NCBI RefSeq assembly: GCF_002741075.1
Contig: NZ_CP016634.1
Coordinates: 388,501 to 452,500, forward strand
Length of the DNA: 64,000 nt
Direction of reading: 5' to 3'
Origin: Pseudomonas putida
Lineage (GTDB): Bacteria > Pseudomonadota > Gammaproteobacteria > Pseudomonadales > Pseudomonadaceae
Below are positions 1 through 6,334 of this stretch, one piece after another. The position numbers were made by a program, and so were the translations under genes. The notes under the pieces are model-generated. The model searched no databases. It was not told the DNA's origin and saw only the letters and a list, made by a program, of their open reading frames with translations. How positions within the stretch are numbered: the first letter of the stretch is position 1; every line of letters starts with the position of its first letter.

Positions 1-228
1 GAAGATCAGGTGGCACAGGCCCTCGGGGTAAAGGCGCAGGCCGCCGTAGATGCCGCCCTGGCCGGGCCAGTATTCGCCGATGGCTGGCGGGGTGAGCTTT
101 GTCCCGGCAGGCTGGGCTGCCAAGGCAGCAGCGAAATCAGCGATCGTTTCCTGGGCCAGGTCAGGCGTCGGGAGCGAAAGATTGAAGTTGATGGCGCCGA
201 TGGCGATCAGTGGGGATTGCTGTTCCAT
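1..228 (-). CDS. DUF1566-like phage protein, 5' part only
   Basis: The reading frame starts at an ATG at 228, with GAGGAATT as ribosome site 4-11 bases upstream, and runs off the left edge after 76 codons. The end of the visible part contains YWPGQGG followed by IYGGLRLYPEG and HLI. That pattern resembles phage DUF1566 proteins, where a YWPGQGGIYAG-type segment begins the domain. The role of these proteins in phages is not established. It lies 47 bases downstream of the SPFH lipoprotein gene on the same strand, so both probably share the leftward transcript. The family call rests on a short segment. Confidence 0.6.
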   Translation of the reverse strand, partial: MEQQSPLIAIGAINFNLSLPTPDLAQETIADFAAALAAQPAGTKLTPPAIGEYWPGQGGIYGGLRLYPEGLCHLIF

Positions 229-247
229 GGGGAATTCCTCTTTGATC

Positions 248-267
248 GGGGCGACGGTGGTCGCCCC
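248..267 (-). other. Intergenic hairpin
   Basis: A perfect 8-base inverted repeat (GGGGCGAC / GTCGCCCC, 4-base loop) sits between the SPFH lipoprotein stop codon and the next leftward gene. No T-run follows, so it looks more like an RNA-stability or processing hairpin, or a weak attenuator, than a full terminator. Confidence 0.5.
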
Positions 268-275
268 GCTACTGG

Positions 276-1109
276 TTACTTGATGCCGATGAAGGGCAGC
301 GGGGCCTGGCCGCCGGTGTAGGTGGGCAGCTTTCCGTCCCACTTCTCCACGGCGTTGAGGGTCACCACGTCGGGGTTGGCACGCAGGGCCTGGGCGCGCA
401 CCTCGATCGCCTGGGCGTCGGCCTTCGCAATAAGCAGCTTGGCGTCGGCCTCGCCTTGGGCGCGGGCGCGCTCCTTGTCAGCTTCGGCCTTAGCCTGAGC
501 AACCTCGTTGCGGCGCTGCTCTGCCATCTGGGTGGCCTGGATCTTGGCGTTCAGGCTGGCGGTCACCTGCGGCGGCAGAGCCAAGTCGGATGCGTAGTAG
601 ATCCGTTCAAGGTTGATGCCGATCGGCTCGACTTGAGCGCGGACCCGCTTCTCCACTGCTATCAGAAGGTCGGCCTTGCCTGCGCCGTAGACGCTCTCGA
701 CAGGGAGGGTGGATGCCACGTCGTTGAACGCGTCGCGTACCATGTTCCGCAGGAACTTGTTGGTGATCTCGTCAATGCCGGCGCGGTACTTCTGGAACAG
801 GGTGGTGACCTTGTCTGGAGCAACGGCGTAGGTGATGCCCACGTCACCACCGACCTTCATGCCCTCCACAGTCTGGAAGGTGATCGTCTCGTCGCCTGTC
901 CAGGTCTCGGTCTGGGTGAAAGTCGGGAACAGATACAGCTCCTCGTTGATGCCAACCCAGTATTTGCCGGTACCGACCTCCTTGAGCTCGACGCCCTTTT
1001 CCGATCCGTACAGATTGACGATCACCCCGACGTTGCCGGCAGGGACTTTCGAGCAGCCGCTGAGGACGGCGAGCAGGCACAGCGATGCAGCAGCGAGTAA
1101 ACGCTTCAT
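276..1109 (-). CDS. SPFH/band-7 domain lipoprotein
   Basis: This is a 277-residue protein. The N-terminus MKRLLAAASLCLLAVLSGCS is a type II signal peptide with lipobox LSGC, so it should be lipidated at Cys19. Residues about 25-200 fit an SPFH/prohibitin fold (GNVGVIVNLYG, then FQTVEGMKVGGDVGITY). Residues about 200-250 form the charged Ala/Glu/Lys helix typical of band-7 proteins (EVAQAKAEADKERARAQ). I chose the ATG at 1109 because the longer in-frame extension lacks a signal peptide and overlaps the upstream gene. The first four bases overlap the end of the 81-residue membrane protein gene, so the two are probably co-translated. SPFH proteins form membrane-associated oligomers; the role in a prophage is unknown. 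A lysogenic-conversion or exclusion function is inference. Confidence 0.85.
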   Translation of the reverse strand: MKRLLAAASLCLLAVLSGCSKVPAGNVGVIVNLYGSEKGVELKEVGTGKYWVGINEELYLFPTFTQTETWTGDETITFQTVEGMKVGGDVGITYAVAPDKVTTLFQKYRAGIDEITNKFLRNMVRDAFNDVASTLPVESVYGAGKADLLIAVEKRVRAQVEPIGINLERIYYASDLALPPQVTASLNAKIQATQMAEQRRNEVAQAKAEADKERARAQGEADAKLLIAKADAQAIEVRAQALRANPDVVTLNAVEKWDGKLPTYTGGQAPLPFIGIK

Positions 1110-1351
1110 TGGTCTTCCTCTTGGGTGGTTGCCGCAGGTGCGCGGCGCTTGGTGAGCAGGTAATAGGCGAGGGTGATCGACCAGATCAGCCAGATGGCGA
1201 TCAGTGCCAGGCCGATGATCACCAGAATGTCGGATTTGCCGCTGATCAGGGCGGGTGCAATAAAGCGCAGAACCGCCAGCGAGAAAGCGAAGTACATGGC
1301 TGTGTAGGTCAGCACCAGCAGCAGCCTCAAGGTTGAAATTTGTTGGTTCAT
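1106..1351 (-). CDS. Small two-helix membrane protein
   Basis: This 81-residue protein has two hydrophobic segments (about residues 10-34 and 42-66) separated by a short SGKSD turn, and ends in a charged tail (KRRAP... EEDQ). It overlaps the SPFH lipoprotein start by 4 bases (ATGA), which implies translational coupling and a functional link. I do not recognise a family. An SPFH protein paired with a small integral membrane protein recalls the NfeD/SPFH and HflK/HflC arrangements, but no sequence similarity to those partners is visible. Confidence 0.7.
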   Translation of the reverse strand: MNQQISTLRLLLVLTYTAMYFAFSLAVLRFIAPALISGKSDILVIIGLALIAIWLIWSITLAYYLLTKRRAPAATTQEEDQ

Positions 1352-1432
1352 CAGTTCTCCAGGGCGAACGAGGGCCCGCCGCGATTGTTGGCTTTCGCAA
1401 AATCTGTGATGGATCAGGTCAGGCGGGGAGCG

Positions 1433-1822
1433 TTACGCCACCGCCAGGGCGCACTCGGCGCGCCGGTAGATGCGGGTTTCAGCGATCTTTCGCTCGCCGG
1501 AGCGGCGAACACGGGTGAACTCGTCGGCGCTGGCGATGGAATGGCCTACAAGGATGGCGCACAGGGCGATGATCGCCGGGCTGATGATCCCGCGCTTGAA
1601 TCCCTCTGCGACCAGCGCAGCTCGGCGAGTAACGCCCCACTTCGTGCCCAGGGCGATCAGGCGCTTCTTCACGCCGTCCTCACTGATACCAAGGGCGCGA
1701 GCAGCCTCTTTACCCGAAGCGCCACCAGCAATTGCCAGCAAGCACTCCAGCTCTCGTGGGGCGGCGCCATGGCCTAGAAGGCCCTGCCAGTTGCCTACGG
1801 TGATCGAGGTTGCCGTTGTCAT
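1433..1822 (-). CDS. LuxR-type HTH protein with C-terminal hydrophobic helix
   Basis: Residues about 22-78 match a GerE/LuxR helix-turn-helix: PRELECLLAIAGGASGKEAA, then ALGISEDGVKKRL. There is no receiver or autoinducer domain. After the HTH comes a hydrophobic segment (IISPAIIALCAILVGHSIA) that could span or touch the membrane, then a basic tail. I prefer the ATG at 1822, preceded by GGTGGAG, over the ATG at 1852, which has only a weak site; the difference is 10 residues. It is the first gene of the leftward arm and lies behind a promoter flanked by two copies of the phage operator palindrome, so it is probably repressor-controlled. Its target is unknown. Confidence 0.75.
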   Translation of the reverse strand: MTTATSITVGNWQGLLGHGAAPRELECLLAIAGGASGKEAARALGISEDGVKKRLIALGTKWGVTRRAALVAEGFKRGIISPAIIALCAILVGHSIASADEFTRVRRSGERKIAETRIYRRAECALAVA

Positions 1823-1855
1823 CGCTGATGCTCCACCCATGACTTGATGCATATA

Positions 1856-1885
1856 AAGTTACCTACAGGTTACCTTTTCGGTCAA
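1856..1885 (-). promoter_or_regulatory. Candidate leftward promoter before the HTH gene
   Basis: On the minus strand TTGACC (1885-1880) and TAACTT (1861-1856) are 18 bases apart, with 33 bases from the -10 to the preferred start. The element lies within two phage operator copies. This is pattern reading only. Confidence 0.5.
1859..1872. promoter_or_regulatory. Repressor operator copy (left cluster)
   Basis: TTACC-TACA-GGTTA, a 5-4-5 palindrome matching the copies in the cI-cro intergenic region (see 2732 and 2771). It overlaps the -10 of the leftward promoter. Confidence 0.6.
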
Positions 1886-1898
1886 CACCTTTAGGTAA
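1885..1898. promoter_or_regulatory. Repressor operator copy (left cluster, degenerate)
   Basis: ACACC-TTTA-GGTAA, with the right half perfect and the left half imperfect. It abuts the -35 of the leftward promoter, 26 bases from the 1859 copy. Confidence 0.5.
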
Positions 1899-1913
1899 AT
1901 TTTTCTCCGGGCG

Positions 1914-1939
1914 AAAAAAAACCGCCAAACGGCGGCTTT
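1914..1939 (-). terminator. Terminator after the cI-type repressor
   Basis: On the minus strand the stem CCGCC / GGCGG with loop GTTT is followed by eight T residues, 17 bases after the repressor stop codon. It separates the repressor transcript from the rest of the left arm. Confidence 0.8.
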
Positions 1940-1955
1940 CTTGAGGCAGTCATGG

Positions 1956-2711
1956 TTACCTGGCGAACATTCCCCACCAGAACACATGACCGATTAGGGT
2001 AAGGGCTTGGGCCTGGACATCATCGAACGTGTAGTCCTCGTCCGGGTACTCATCACGGTTGAAGCTTCGGAGCCTGATGCCCATTGGGGTGCGATAAACC
2101 TGCTTAATCCTAAGCTGGCCATTGTGATTGATAGCGTAGATGTCGCCATCAATTATGTCGCCAAAAGAGTTTTTTGCTACGTCCACGCCTACGGTGGCTC
2201 CATCTCTTAGCACCGGAAGCATACTGTTCCCGCGCACCGTGACGCACCTGGCGGAATTGAACTGAACTCCGTTTTTTCGGAGGCTGCGCTTTCCGAATCT
2301 CAGGGTCGAGCCCTCGGTTTGCTCAATTGCGAATCGACCGGAGCCAGCTGCCAGCTCAACCTCGTGTAGATATGGGACGACCACCTCATCATCTTCGATC
2401 GGAGATTCGTCATCCCATATCGAGAGATCCGTCATCTCAGGGTGCTCAGCAACCTGGGCGACCTCTCGACGGTGGTGATCATTGGTAACGCAAGCCACGT
2501 CGAGCCAGAACCGCGGAAGATCAAGCCTGTCCTCAATATCTCTGGCCAGTGCTTCTCCAACCCTTTTTCGATGCTCAGGTTTTCCAGACAGGCAGCGGGA
2601 GAGGTAGCTCGGGGCTCGCTCAATTGCCTCAGCTAACCCTGCGATGCGGCCGTTGAAGCGCTCGGTTACGAGCTCTCTAAGGTTCTGGCGGCGTATTTCA
2701 TAGATATCCAT
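1956..2711 (-). CDS. CI-type phage repressor with S24/LexA-like autoprotease
   Basis: This 251-residue protein has the layout of a lambdoid repressor. An N-terminal HTH region (about 1-75) includes AGLAEAIERAPSYLSRCLSG. The C-terminal S24 domain (about 110-251) shows GNSMLPVLRDG, giving Ser163 as nucleophile and Lys203 (in LRIKQVY) as the partner. Ala122-Gly123 in VELAAGSG is the likely self-cleavage bond. It should hold lysogeny by repressing the divergent early promoter and be inactivated by RecA during the SOS response. It is transcribed away from the Cro-like gene across an intergenic region holding three operator-like palindromes. The start is the ATG at 2711, for which I see no Shine-Dalgarno sequence. 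Confidence 0.95.
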   Translation of the reverse strand: MDIYEIRRQNLRELVTERFNGRIAGLAEAIERAPSYLSRCLSGKPEHRKRVGEALARDIEDRLDLPRFWLDVACVTNDHHRREVAQVAEHPEMTDLSIWDDESPIEDDEVVVPYLHEVELAAGSGRFAIEQTEGSTLRFGKRSLRKNGVQFNSARCVTVRGNSMLPVLRDGATVGVDVAKNSFGDIIDGDIYAINHNGQLRIKQVYRTPMGIRLRSFNRDEYPDEDYTFDDVQAQALTLIGHVFWWGMFAR

Positions 2712-2717
2712 TCGTCA

Positions 2718-2746
2718 ATTGTCCCTAATAGTTATCTATGGGTAAA
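2718..2746 (-). promoter_or_regulatory. Candidate PRM-like promoter for the repressor
   Basis: Minus-strand TTTACC (2746-2741) and GACAAT (2723-2718) are spaced by 17 bases. Transcription would start about 7 bases on, at or next to the A of the repressor ATG (2711), predicting a leaderless mRNA as for lambda cI from PRM. The -35 overlaps the operator at 2732-2745. Confidence 0.55.
2732..2745. promoter_or_regulatory. Repressor operator copy, repressor-proximal
   Basis: TTATC-TATG-GGTAA matches the 5-4-5 palindrome TWACC-N4-GGTWA. It overlaps the -35 of the repressor promoter, the position of an OR3-type site. Confidence 0.6.
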
Positions 2747-2760
2747 TTCCCTATGGGTGT
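2747..2760. promoter_or_regulatory. Repressor operator copy, middle (degenerate)
   Basis: TTCCC-TATG-GGTGT shares the spacer and inner GG/CC of the neighbouring copies but is the weakest match. It starts 15 bases after the 2732 copy, next to the -35 of the rightward promoter. Confidence 0.4.
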
Positions 2761-2788
2761 TGCTGCTAGGTAACCTCTGGGTTATCTT
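2760..2788 (+). promoter_or_regulatory. Candidate PR-like early rightward promoter
   Basis: TTGCTG (2760-2765) and TATCTT (2783-2788) are 17 bases apart, placing the start near 2795, about 20 bases before the Cro-like start codon. The spacer contains the best operator copy, so repressor binding would block polymerase. Confidence 0.65.
2771..2784. promoter_or_regulatory. Repressor operator copy, Cro-proximal (perfect)
   Basis: TAACC-TCTG-GGTTA is the only copy with perfect arms. It covers the spacer and the start of the -10 of the rightward promoter, as expected of a high-affinity OR1-type site. Confidence 0.65.
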
Positions 2789-2814
2789 TTATGCACTCAC
2801 TTGAAGGGCTGGCT

Positions 2815-3141
2815 ATGAAAATGAAGCTCCAGCCGTTGCTTGCCTGGCTCAAAACCGCTGATGACAAAGGCGTGTCGGAGACTGGCACGACAAGGGCTTA
2901 TCTCAGATTGATTGGCTATGGCCAAAAGACTGCATCTGCAGGAATGGCAGTTGGCATTGAGCGCGCAACCAGCGGATCTGTGACCAGGCAGATGCTTCGT
3001 CCCGATGACTGGCATCGCCTATGGCCGGAGCTTGCGGATCGCTCGGCAACCTTGGAACAAAAGATACCGGCCAGCGGCCATCATTGTAACTCCACTGTGG
3101 TGGCTGTGAATTCATCCAGTACTGCAGAGGCCTCCCAATGA
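2815..3141 (+). CDS. YdaS/Cro-like HTH transcriptional regulator
   Basis: This 108-residue protein has an N-terminal HTH region ending in the YdaS/Cro-type signature VGIERATSGSVTRQMLRPDDW (split around residues 48-67), preceded by GTTRAYLRLIGYG. It occupies the cro position, directly rightward of the repressor and the first gene of the rightward transcript. It probably represses the lysogenic promoter and favours lytic growth. I start it at the ATG at 2815, preceded by GAAGGG, rather than the ATG at 2791, which lies at or before the predicted transcription start. The C-terminal 40 residues look unstructured (Ser/Thr/Ala-rich). Confidence 0.85.
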   Translation: MKMKLQPLLAWLKTADDKGVSETGTTRAYLRLIGYGQKTASAGMAVGIERATSGSVTRQMLRPDDWHRLWPELADRSATLEQKIPASGHHCNSTVVAVNSSSTAEASQ

Positions 3142-3190
3142 CAGCCTCGTCGCCCCTCTTTTTGCTGTCCGGCTGACTTTTCCCTGGGCA

Positions 3191-3220
3191 ACAAAAAACC
3201 CGCTGCCAGGCGGGTTCTTT
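3191..3220 (+). terminator. Early terminator after the Cro-like gene
   Basis: Stem AACCCGC / GCGGGTT with a 6-base loop followed by CTTT. It occupies the place of lambda tR1, so expression of the replication genes beyond it needs readthrough, antitermination or another promoter. Confidence 0.75.
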
Positions 3221-3278
3221 AACCGACCTCTGCCAGGAGGTCTTCGCTACACATCACCTTGCAATAGGAGGATGCGCT

Positions 3279-3614
3279 ATGTCGCACCCAAAAAATACCA
3301 CCACGCCATCAGTGGCGCAACCCACCAAGACTGTCGAACTCGATTTCCTCGACACTCCGATCGACAACCGCGGGCTCTATCTGCTCAAGGTAGGGGGGGG
3401 CGTGAACGCGGAAGACGCTCTGCATACCGCCAAAGTTCTTGCGTCAGGCATGGGGCAAATCTGTCAGCACGTGCACGACTCGCTCAACTTCGGCGAGCTT
3501 GCTTATTGCGACACCATGGCGACCCTCAAGTTTTTGAGCGAGACGGTAAGCACGCTCGTTTGGTCGGTGGAGAAGGGCAGTGCTTCCAGCGTGGAGGTGC
3601 CAGGCCATGAGTAA
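3279..3614 (+). CDS. DUF3077-family protein
   Basis: This 111-residue protein follows a strong ribosome site (AGGAGG, 8 bases before ATG). The centre, LYLLKVGGGVNAEDALHTAK with a downstream run of hydrophobic and small residues, resembles the DUF3077 family common in Pseudomonas chromosomes and prophages. Function is unknown. It opens a run of early genes that overlap by 1-8 bases, so it is probably the first cistron after the early terminator. The overlapping frame starting at 3272 lacks the ribosome-site spacing and is a shadow. Confidence 0.75.
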   Translation: MSHPKNTTTPSVAQPTKTVELDFLDTPIDNRGLYLLKVGGGVNAEDALHTAKVLASGMGQICQHVHDSLNFGELAYCDTMATLKFLSETVSTLVWSVEKGSASSVEVPGHE

Positions 3615-3987
3615 GACACCACCTTGCTTCAGCGAACTTTTGCTGCGTGTTGATCAGCAGTTCCCTTCGGCCTGGGAGGATGGTGCATTCCTCACCGACG
3701 AGCAGGTCGAACAACTCAAGCGCATCAGCGATGCAGCTTCTCAGACTGCTGGCCTGCTGACCTCTGGTATCGCGGCCATGGGCGAGCTTTTGGCTTGGGT
3801 TGGCACTACTGGTGAGCTGAGTGCCGAGTCTCTAACCAGCACTGGCTGGTTGATTCAGCATCTTGCTGACACCGCCGGCCGCCTTCACGACGAGCAAGAG
3901 AACGCAGACTACAAGCTCCAGACCCTGCCGCGCTCCGCGCCACAAAAACCTACCTCTCGAAATCGTGGCGCGGGAGGTGCGGCATGA
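3607..3987 (+). CDS. Early phage protein of unknown function, 126 residues
   Basis: The gene starts at the ATG at 3607, inside the last codons of the DUF3077 gene (8-base overlap). The protein is acidic to neutral and predicted mostly helical (FLTDEQVEQLKRISDAASQT), with a basic C-terminus (KPTSRNRGAGGAA). I recognise no domain. Its place in a tightly coupled early operon and its good codon use support a real gene. Pseudomonas prophages often carry unrelated small genes in this position. Confidence 0.65.
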   Translation: MSKTPPCFSELLLRVDQQFPSAWEDGAFLTDEQVEQLKRISDAASQTAGLLTSGIAAMGELLAWVGTTGELSAESLTSTGWLIQHLADTAGRLHDEQENADYKLQTLPRSAPQKPTSRNRGAGGAA

Positions 3988-4427
3988 AGAACTCACCCGC
4001 TGTCGCCAAGCTTTCACTCGACCTCGCCGCGATGGTTCGTCGCCATATCGATGTACCCGATCCTACTGCCACCGGTGGCGACCTCCCGTCACTGGTTAGC
4101 GCCTACTGGAAAGTGAACGGGATCATCGATGCGCCGGAGGAGGGGCCGCGAACCCGCCGCCATCGTCTTAACCAGATGCAGTTGATCGACCTCGAGCACA
4201 TTTCGCTGGCGATCTACCGTCAGGTGATGGCGCTCACCGGCCTGAGCATTCATCCCGCCTGGCGCTGTGTCATGTCCGCAATCCGGATTGATGAATTGGG
4301 AGGAGATTTCAACTCCCTGGCGGCAAAGCGTGAAGTCCTGGACCTGGTGACCTGGGTGGCCGGCTGCGGCTTCCGTGAGCAAATCATTCTTGAGCGCTGG
4401 ATGGTGCTCGAAGGAGCAACTGCATGA
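3984..4427 (+). CDS. Early phage protein of unknown function, 147 residues
   Basis: ATGA overlap with the preceding gene and with the Rha-like gene downstream indicates coupled translation. The protein is mixed alpha, with HRLNQMQLIDLEHISLAIYR in the middle and a Trp/Cys-containing C-terminal part (WVAGCGFREQIILERWMV). No recognised motif is present. An accessory early function is the most that context allows. Confidence 0.65.
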   Translation: MKNSPAVAKLSLDLAAMVRRHIDVPDPTATGGDLPSLVSAYWKVNGIIDAPEEGPRTRRHRLNQMQLIDLEHISLAIYRQVMALTGLSIHPAWRCVMSAIRIDELGGDFNSLAAKREVLDLVTWVAGCGFREQIILERWMVLEGATA

Positions 4428-5209
4428 GCATCATCACATTCCAAGGCGGCGATGCCGTCACCATGACCAGCCAAGAGATCGCCGGGCTGACTGAGAAGCT
4501 GCACAAAAATGTCATTCGGGACATTCGCGAGATGCTCGAAGCTCTCGAGAAAGATGGCTCAGATCTGAGCCATGTCCGCGAAGACCTTGACGCCCGCGGC
4601 TACACGGAAAACTTCCACCTCAATCGAGAGCTGACCGAAACCCTCATCACTGGTTACAGCATCCCACTGCGCCACAAAGTCATACGCCGACTCCATGAGC
4701 TTGAACAGCAAGTTGTCCAGCGGAACGCTTTCGAGGTCCCGCGCACTCGCGCTGACGCTTTGCGCCTTGCTGCCGACCTTGAGGAGCAGAACGGGGTGCT
4801 GTTGCTGGAGAACAAGCAACAGGCCAGGAAGATCGAGAGCCTGGAGCACTTCTTCATGCCTGGCGAGACGCCAGCGCAGTTCGCCAAGCGTTTGAACGGG
4901 GTGAACTCCCTGCTGATCACTGGCCACCTTCTGGATCTCGGTTGGATCTGGAATTCCGAGCGGCGCGCGAAGAAAAAGCCGAAGTATCGGACCACCTACT
5001 TGGCTCGCGAGAAGGACCTGCTCACTGAGCGGCCGAGGAAGATTGATGGCGAGGATCTTGAGTCACCGATCATTCGCTACGAGCTCCAATTGCTTGAGGA
5101 GGGTTCGAAGGTCCTGCACGACCTGTACATGGCCGAAAAGCTGCCCATGAAGAAGACCTGGGACGGCCGGTTCTTCTACGACAAATTTACTCCGGAGAAT
5201 CCCCTGTGA
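4424..5209 (+). CDS. Rha-family phage regulatory protein
   Basis: This 261-residue protein begins with the Rha-type domain: TMTSQEIAGLTEKLHKNVIR, then NFHLNRELTETLITGYS and RHKVIRRLHELE (residues about 10-95). A short coiled segment (about 95-145) precedes a C-terminal domain (FFMPGETPAQFAKRLNGVN... GWIWNSE) resembling the C-terminal halves of phage antirepressors. The Rha domain is named after the phi80/P22 regulator, whose presence interferes with phage growth in IHF-deficient hosts; its molecular action is poorly known. Modular antirepressors with swapped domains are frequent in early operons. It overlaps both neighbours by 4 bases. Confidence 0.85.
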   Translation: MSIITFQGGDAVTMTSQEIAGLTEKLHKNVIRDIREMLEALEKDGSDLSHVREDLDARGYTENFHLNRELTETLITGYSIPLRHKVIRRLHELEQQVVQRNAFEVPRTRADALRLAADLEEQNGVLLLENKQQARKIESLEHFFMPGETPAQFAKRLNGVNSLLITGHLLDLGWIWNSERRAKKKPKYRTTYLAREKDLLTERPRKIDGEDLESPIIRYELQLLEEGSKVLHDLYMAEKLPMKKTWDGRFFYDKFTPENPL

Positions 5210-5505
5210 CGACCAAATCAACCAAGCAGCAAGCACGTGACCGGATCGTCCAGGCGGCAATGGATGTGGTCGAGGCCGAGCATCACTTCCGGGTGGCTCG
5301 CGCTGAGATCAAGGCCATGTACGAGGTGTATTTCCGCGCTCACGGCCGCCCCGAGGGCGAGTTCCTGCCGTACACCGATGCATGGGAAGGGGTTCGCCTT
5401 TTCACTGCCGCAGCCAATGACCGCCGCGCCAAGGCTCGTCGAGTATTGCGCAATGCCCAGGCACGCATGGAGCGCGCTGTTCGTGCGCTGGAGGCTGCCC
5501 AATGA
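5206..5505 (+). CDS. Small Arg/Ala-rich early phage protein, 99 residues
   Basis: The reading frame overlaps the Rha gene by 4 bases and the next gene by 4 bases. The protein is Arg/Ala-rich and probably all helical, a likely helical hairpin (VVEAEHHFRVARAEIKAMYE and NDRRAKARRVLRNAQARMER). No family is recognised. Short basic helical proteins in this position often bind DNA or other proteins, but nothing in the sequence decides that. Confidence 0.6.
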   Translation: MTTKSTKQQARDRIVQAAMDVVEAEHHFRVARAEIKAMYEVYFRAHGRPEGEFLPYTDAWEGVRLFTAAANDRRAKARRVLRNAQARMERAVRALEAAQ

Positions 5506-6104
5506 GCAAGGTCTCTGATTTGTTCCCTGCCCCAGGCGGGCCTGTGGAAGTCATCAACGAGGAGCACTTCGCCAAGTTCGAAGATGCAGCCTTGCAGTTG
5601 ATGTGTTTTGAGATCATCGCGGATGCGGCTGAGGCGATCGAGGAGGGCGCCCAGCTGGACGCTCATGGTGAGGTCCACGTTGGTCTCATTGAGGCGTGCA
5701 TGGCGCTCGCGGTGATGTTCCGCCGCCGAACCGGTCATGGCGTCCAAGAGGTCGCGTCCGATCACCTTGATCAGCAGCGGCGCAGCCTGCTCGGTTCGGG
5801 AGAGGTAGTTTCGCCAGCGATACCGATCAAGGCCTGGGCAGCGTTGAAACCTCATGCGCCAGAAGCCTTCAAGAAGCTGGACAATGCGGCGCTCGTCCGG
5901 GCTGGGTTCAGCTACGCCAGGAGGTTCCACGAGCATATCCAGGCCAACAGCCCCGAGCTATTTGACCTTGAGCATGCACGGGTCTTCTCGATTGACGCGA
6001 TGAGCGCGCTTTCAGCTCTTGCCGAGCGCTTGTCCGCTGCTGACCCCGGCGGACAGCCCGGCCTGCATCTGGTCGGCAACGCGCCAAGCTCGGAGACCCT
6101 GTAA
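5502..6104 (+). CDS. Early phage protein of unknown function, 200 residues
   Basis: Coupled to its neighbours by a 4-base overlap upstream and a 1-base overlap downstream. The N-terminal half is acidic (EHFAKFEDAALQLMCFEIIA) and the C-terminal half contains HARVFSIDAMSALSALAERL, suggesting a compact helical protein. No recognised motif. It lies two genes before the replication-initiator gene, so a role in early phage metabolism or replication is possible but unsupported. Confidence 0.6.
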   Translation: MSKVSDLFPAPGGPVEVINEEHFAKFEDAALQLMCFEIIADAAEAIEEGAQLDAHGEVHVGLIEACMALAVMFRRRTGHGVQEVASDHLDQQRRSLLGSGEVVSPAIPIKAWAALKPHAPEAFKKLDNAALVRAGFSYARRFHEHIQANSPELFDLEHARVFSIDAMSALSALAERLSAADPGGQPGLHLVGNAPSSETL

Positions 6105-6334
6105 TGACCAACCCGTCTACCCCCCCCCAGGCGCTCCAGCAGCGCGCTGGTGCCACGATCATCAGCGGCCCCTGGCCGACCTATGCCCAGTTCAAAGGTC
6201 TTCCCGAGCGCGAGCGCTGGGTGCTGTACGGCTCGGCCAAGGCATACCGGGCAGCTCTGGAAGACCAGGGCTTGGTGATGAGCGAGAGCTACGACGCCTT
6301 TGTGCGCCGCGTCACAGAGGAGCTTGATTTGTGA
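6104..6334 (+). CDS. Small early phage protein, 76 residues
   Basis: The ATG at 6104 shares one base with the preceding stop codon and the gene overlaps the O-like gene by 4 bases. The protein has a short Pro-rich start and a helical remainder (YAQFKGLPERERWVLYGSAK). No family is recognised. Coupling to the O-like gene, whose start is a GTG, may set how much initiator is made. Confidence 0.6.
   Translation: MTNPSTPPQALQQRAGATIISGPWPTYAQFKGLPERERWVLYGSAKAYRAALEDQGLVMSESYDAFVRRVTEELDL

Noticed and set aside
3272..3610. Overlapping 112-codon frame at the DUF3077 gene
   Set aside because: The ATG is too close to the AGGAGG site and the sequence is Arg/His-rich; the frame at 3279 has DUF3077 features.
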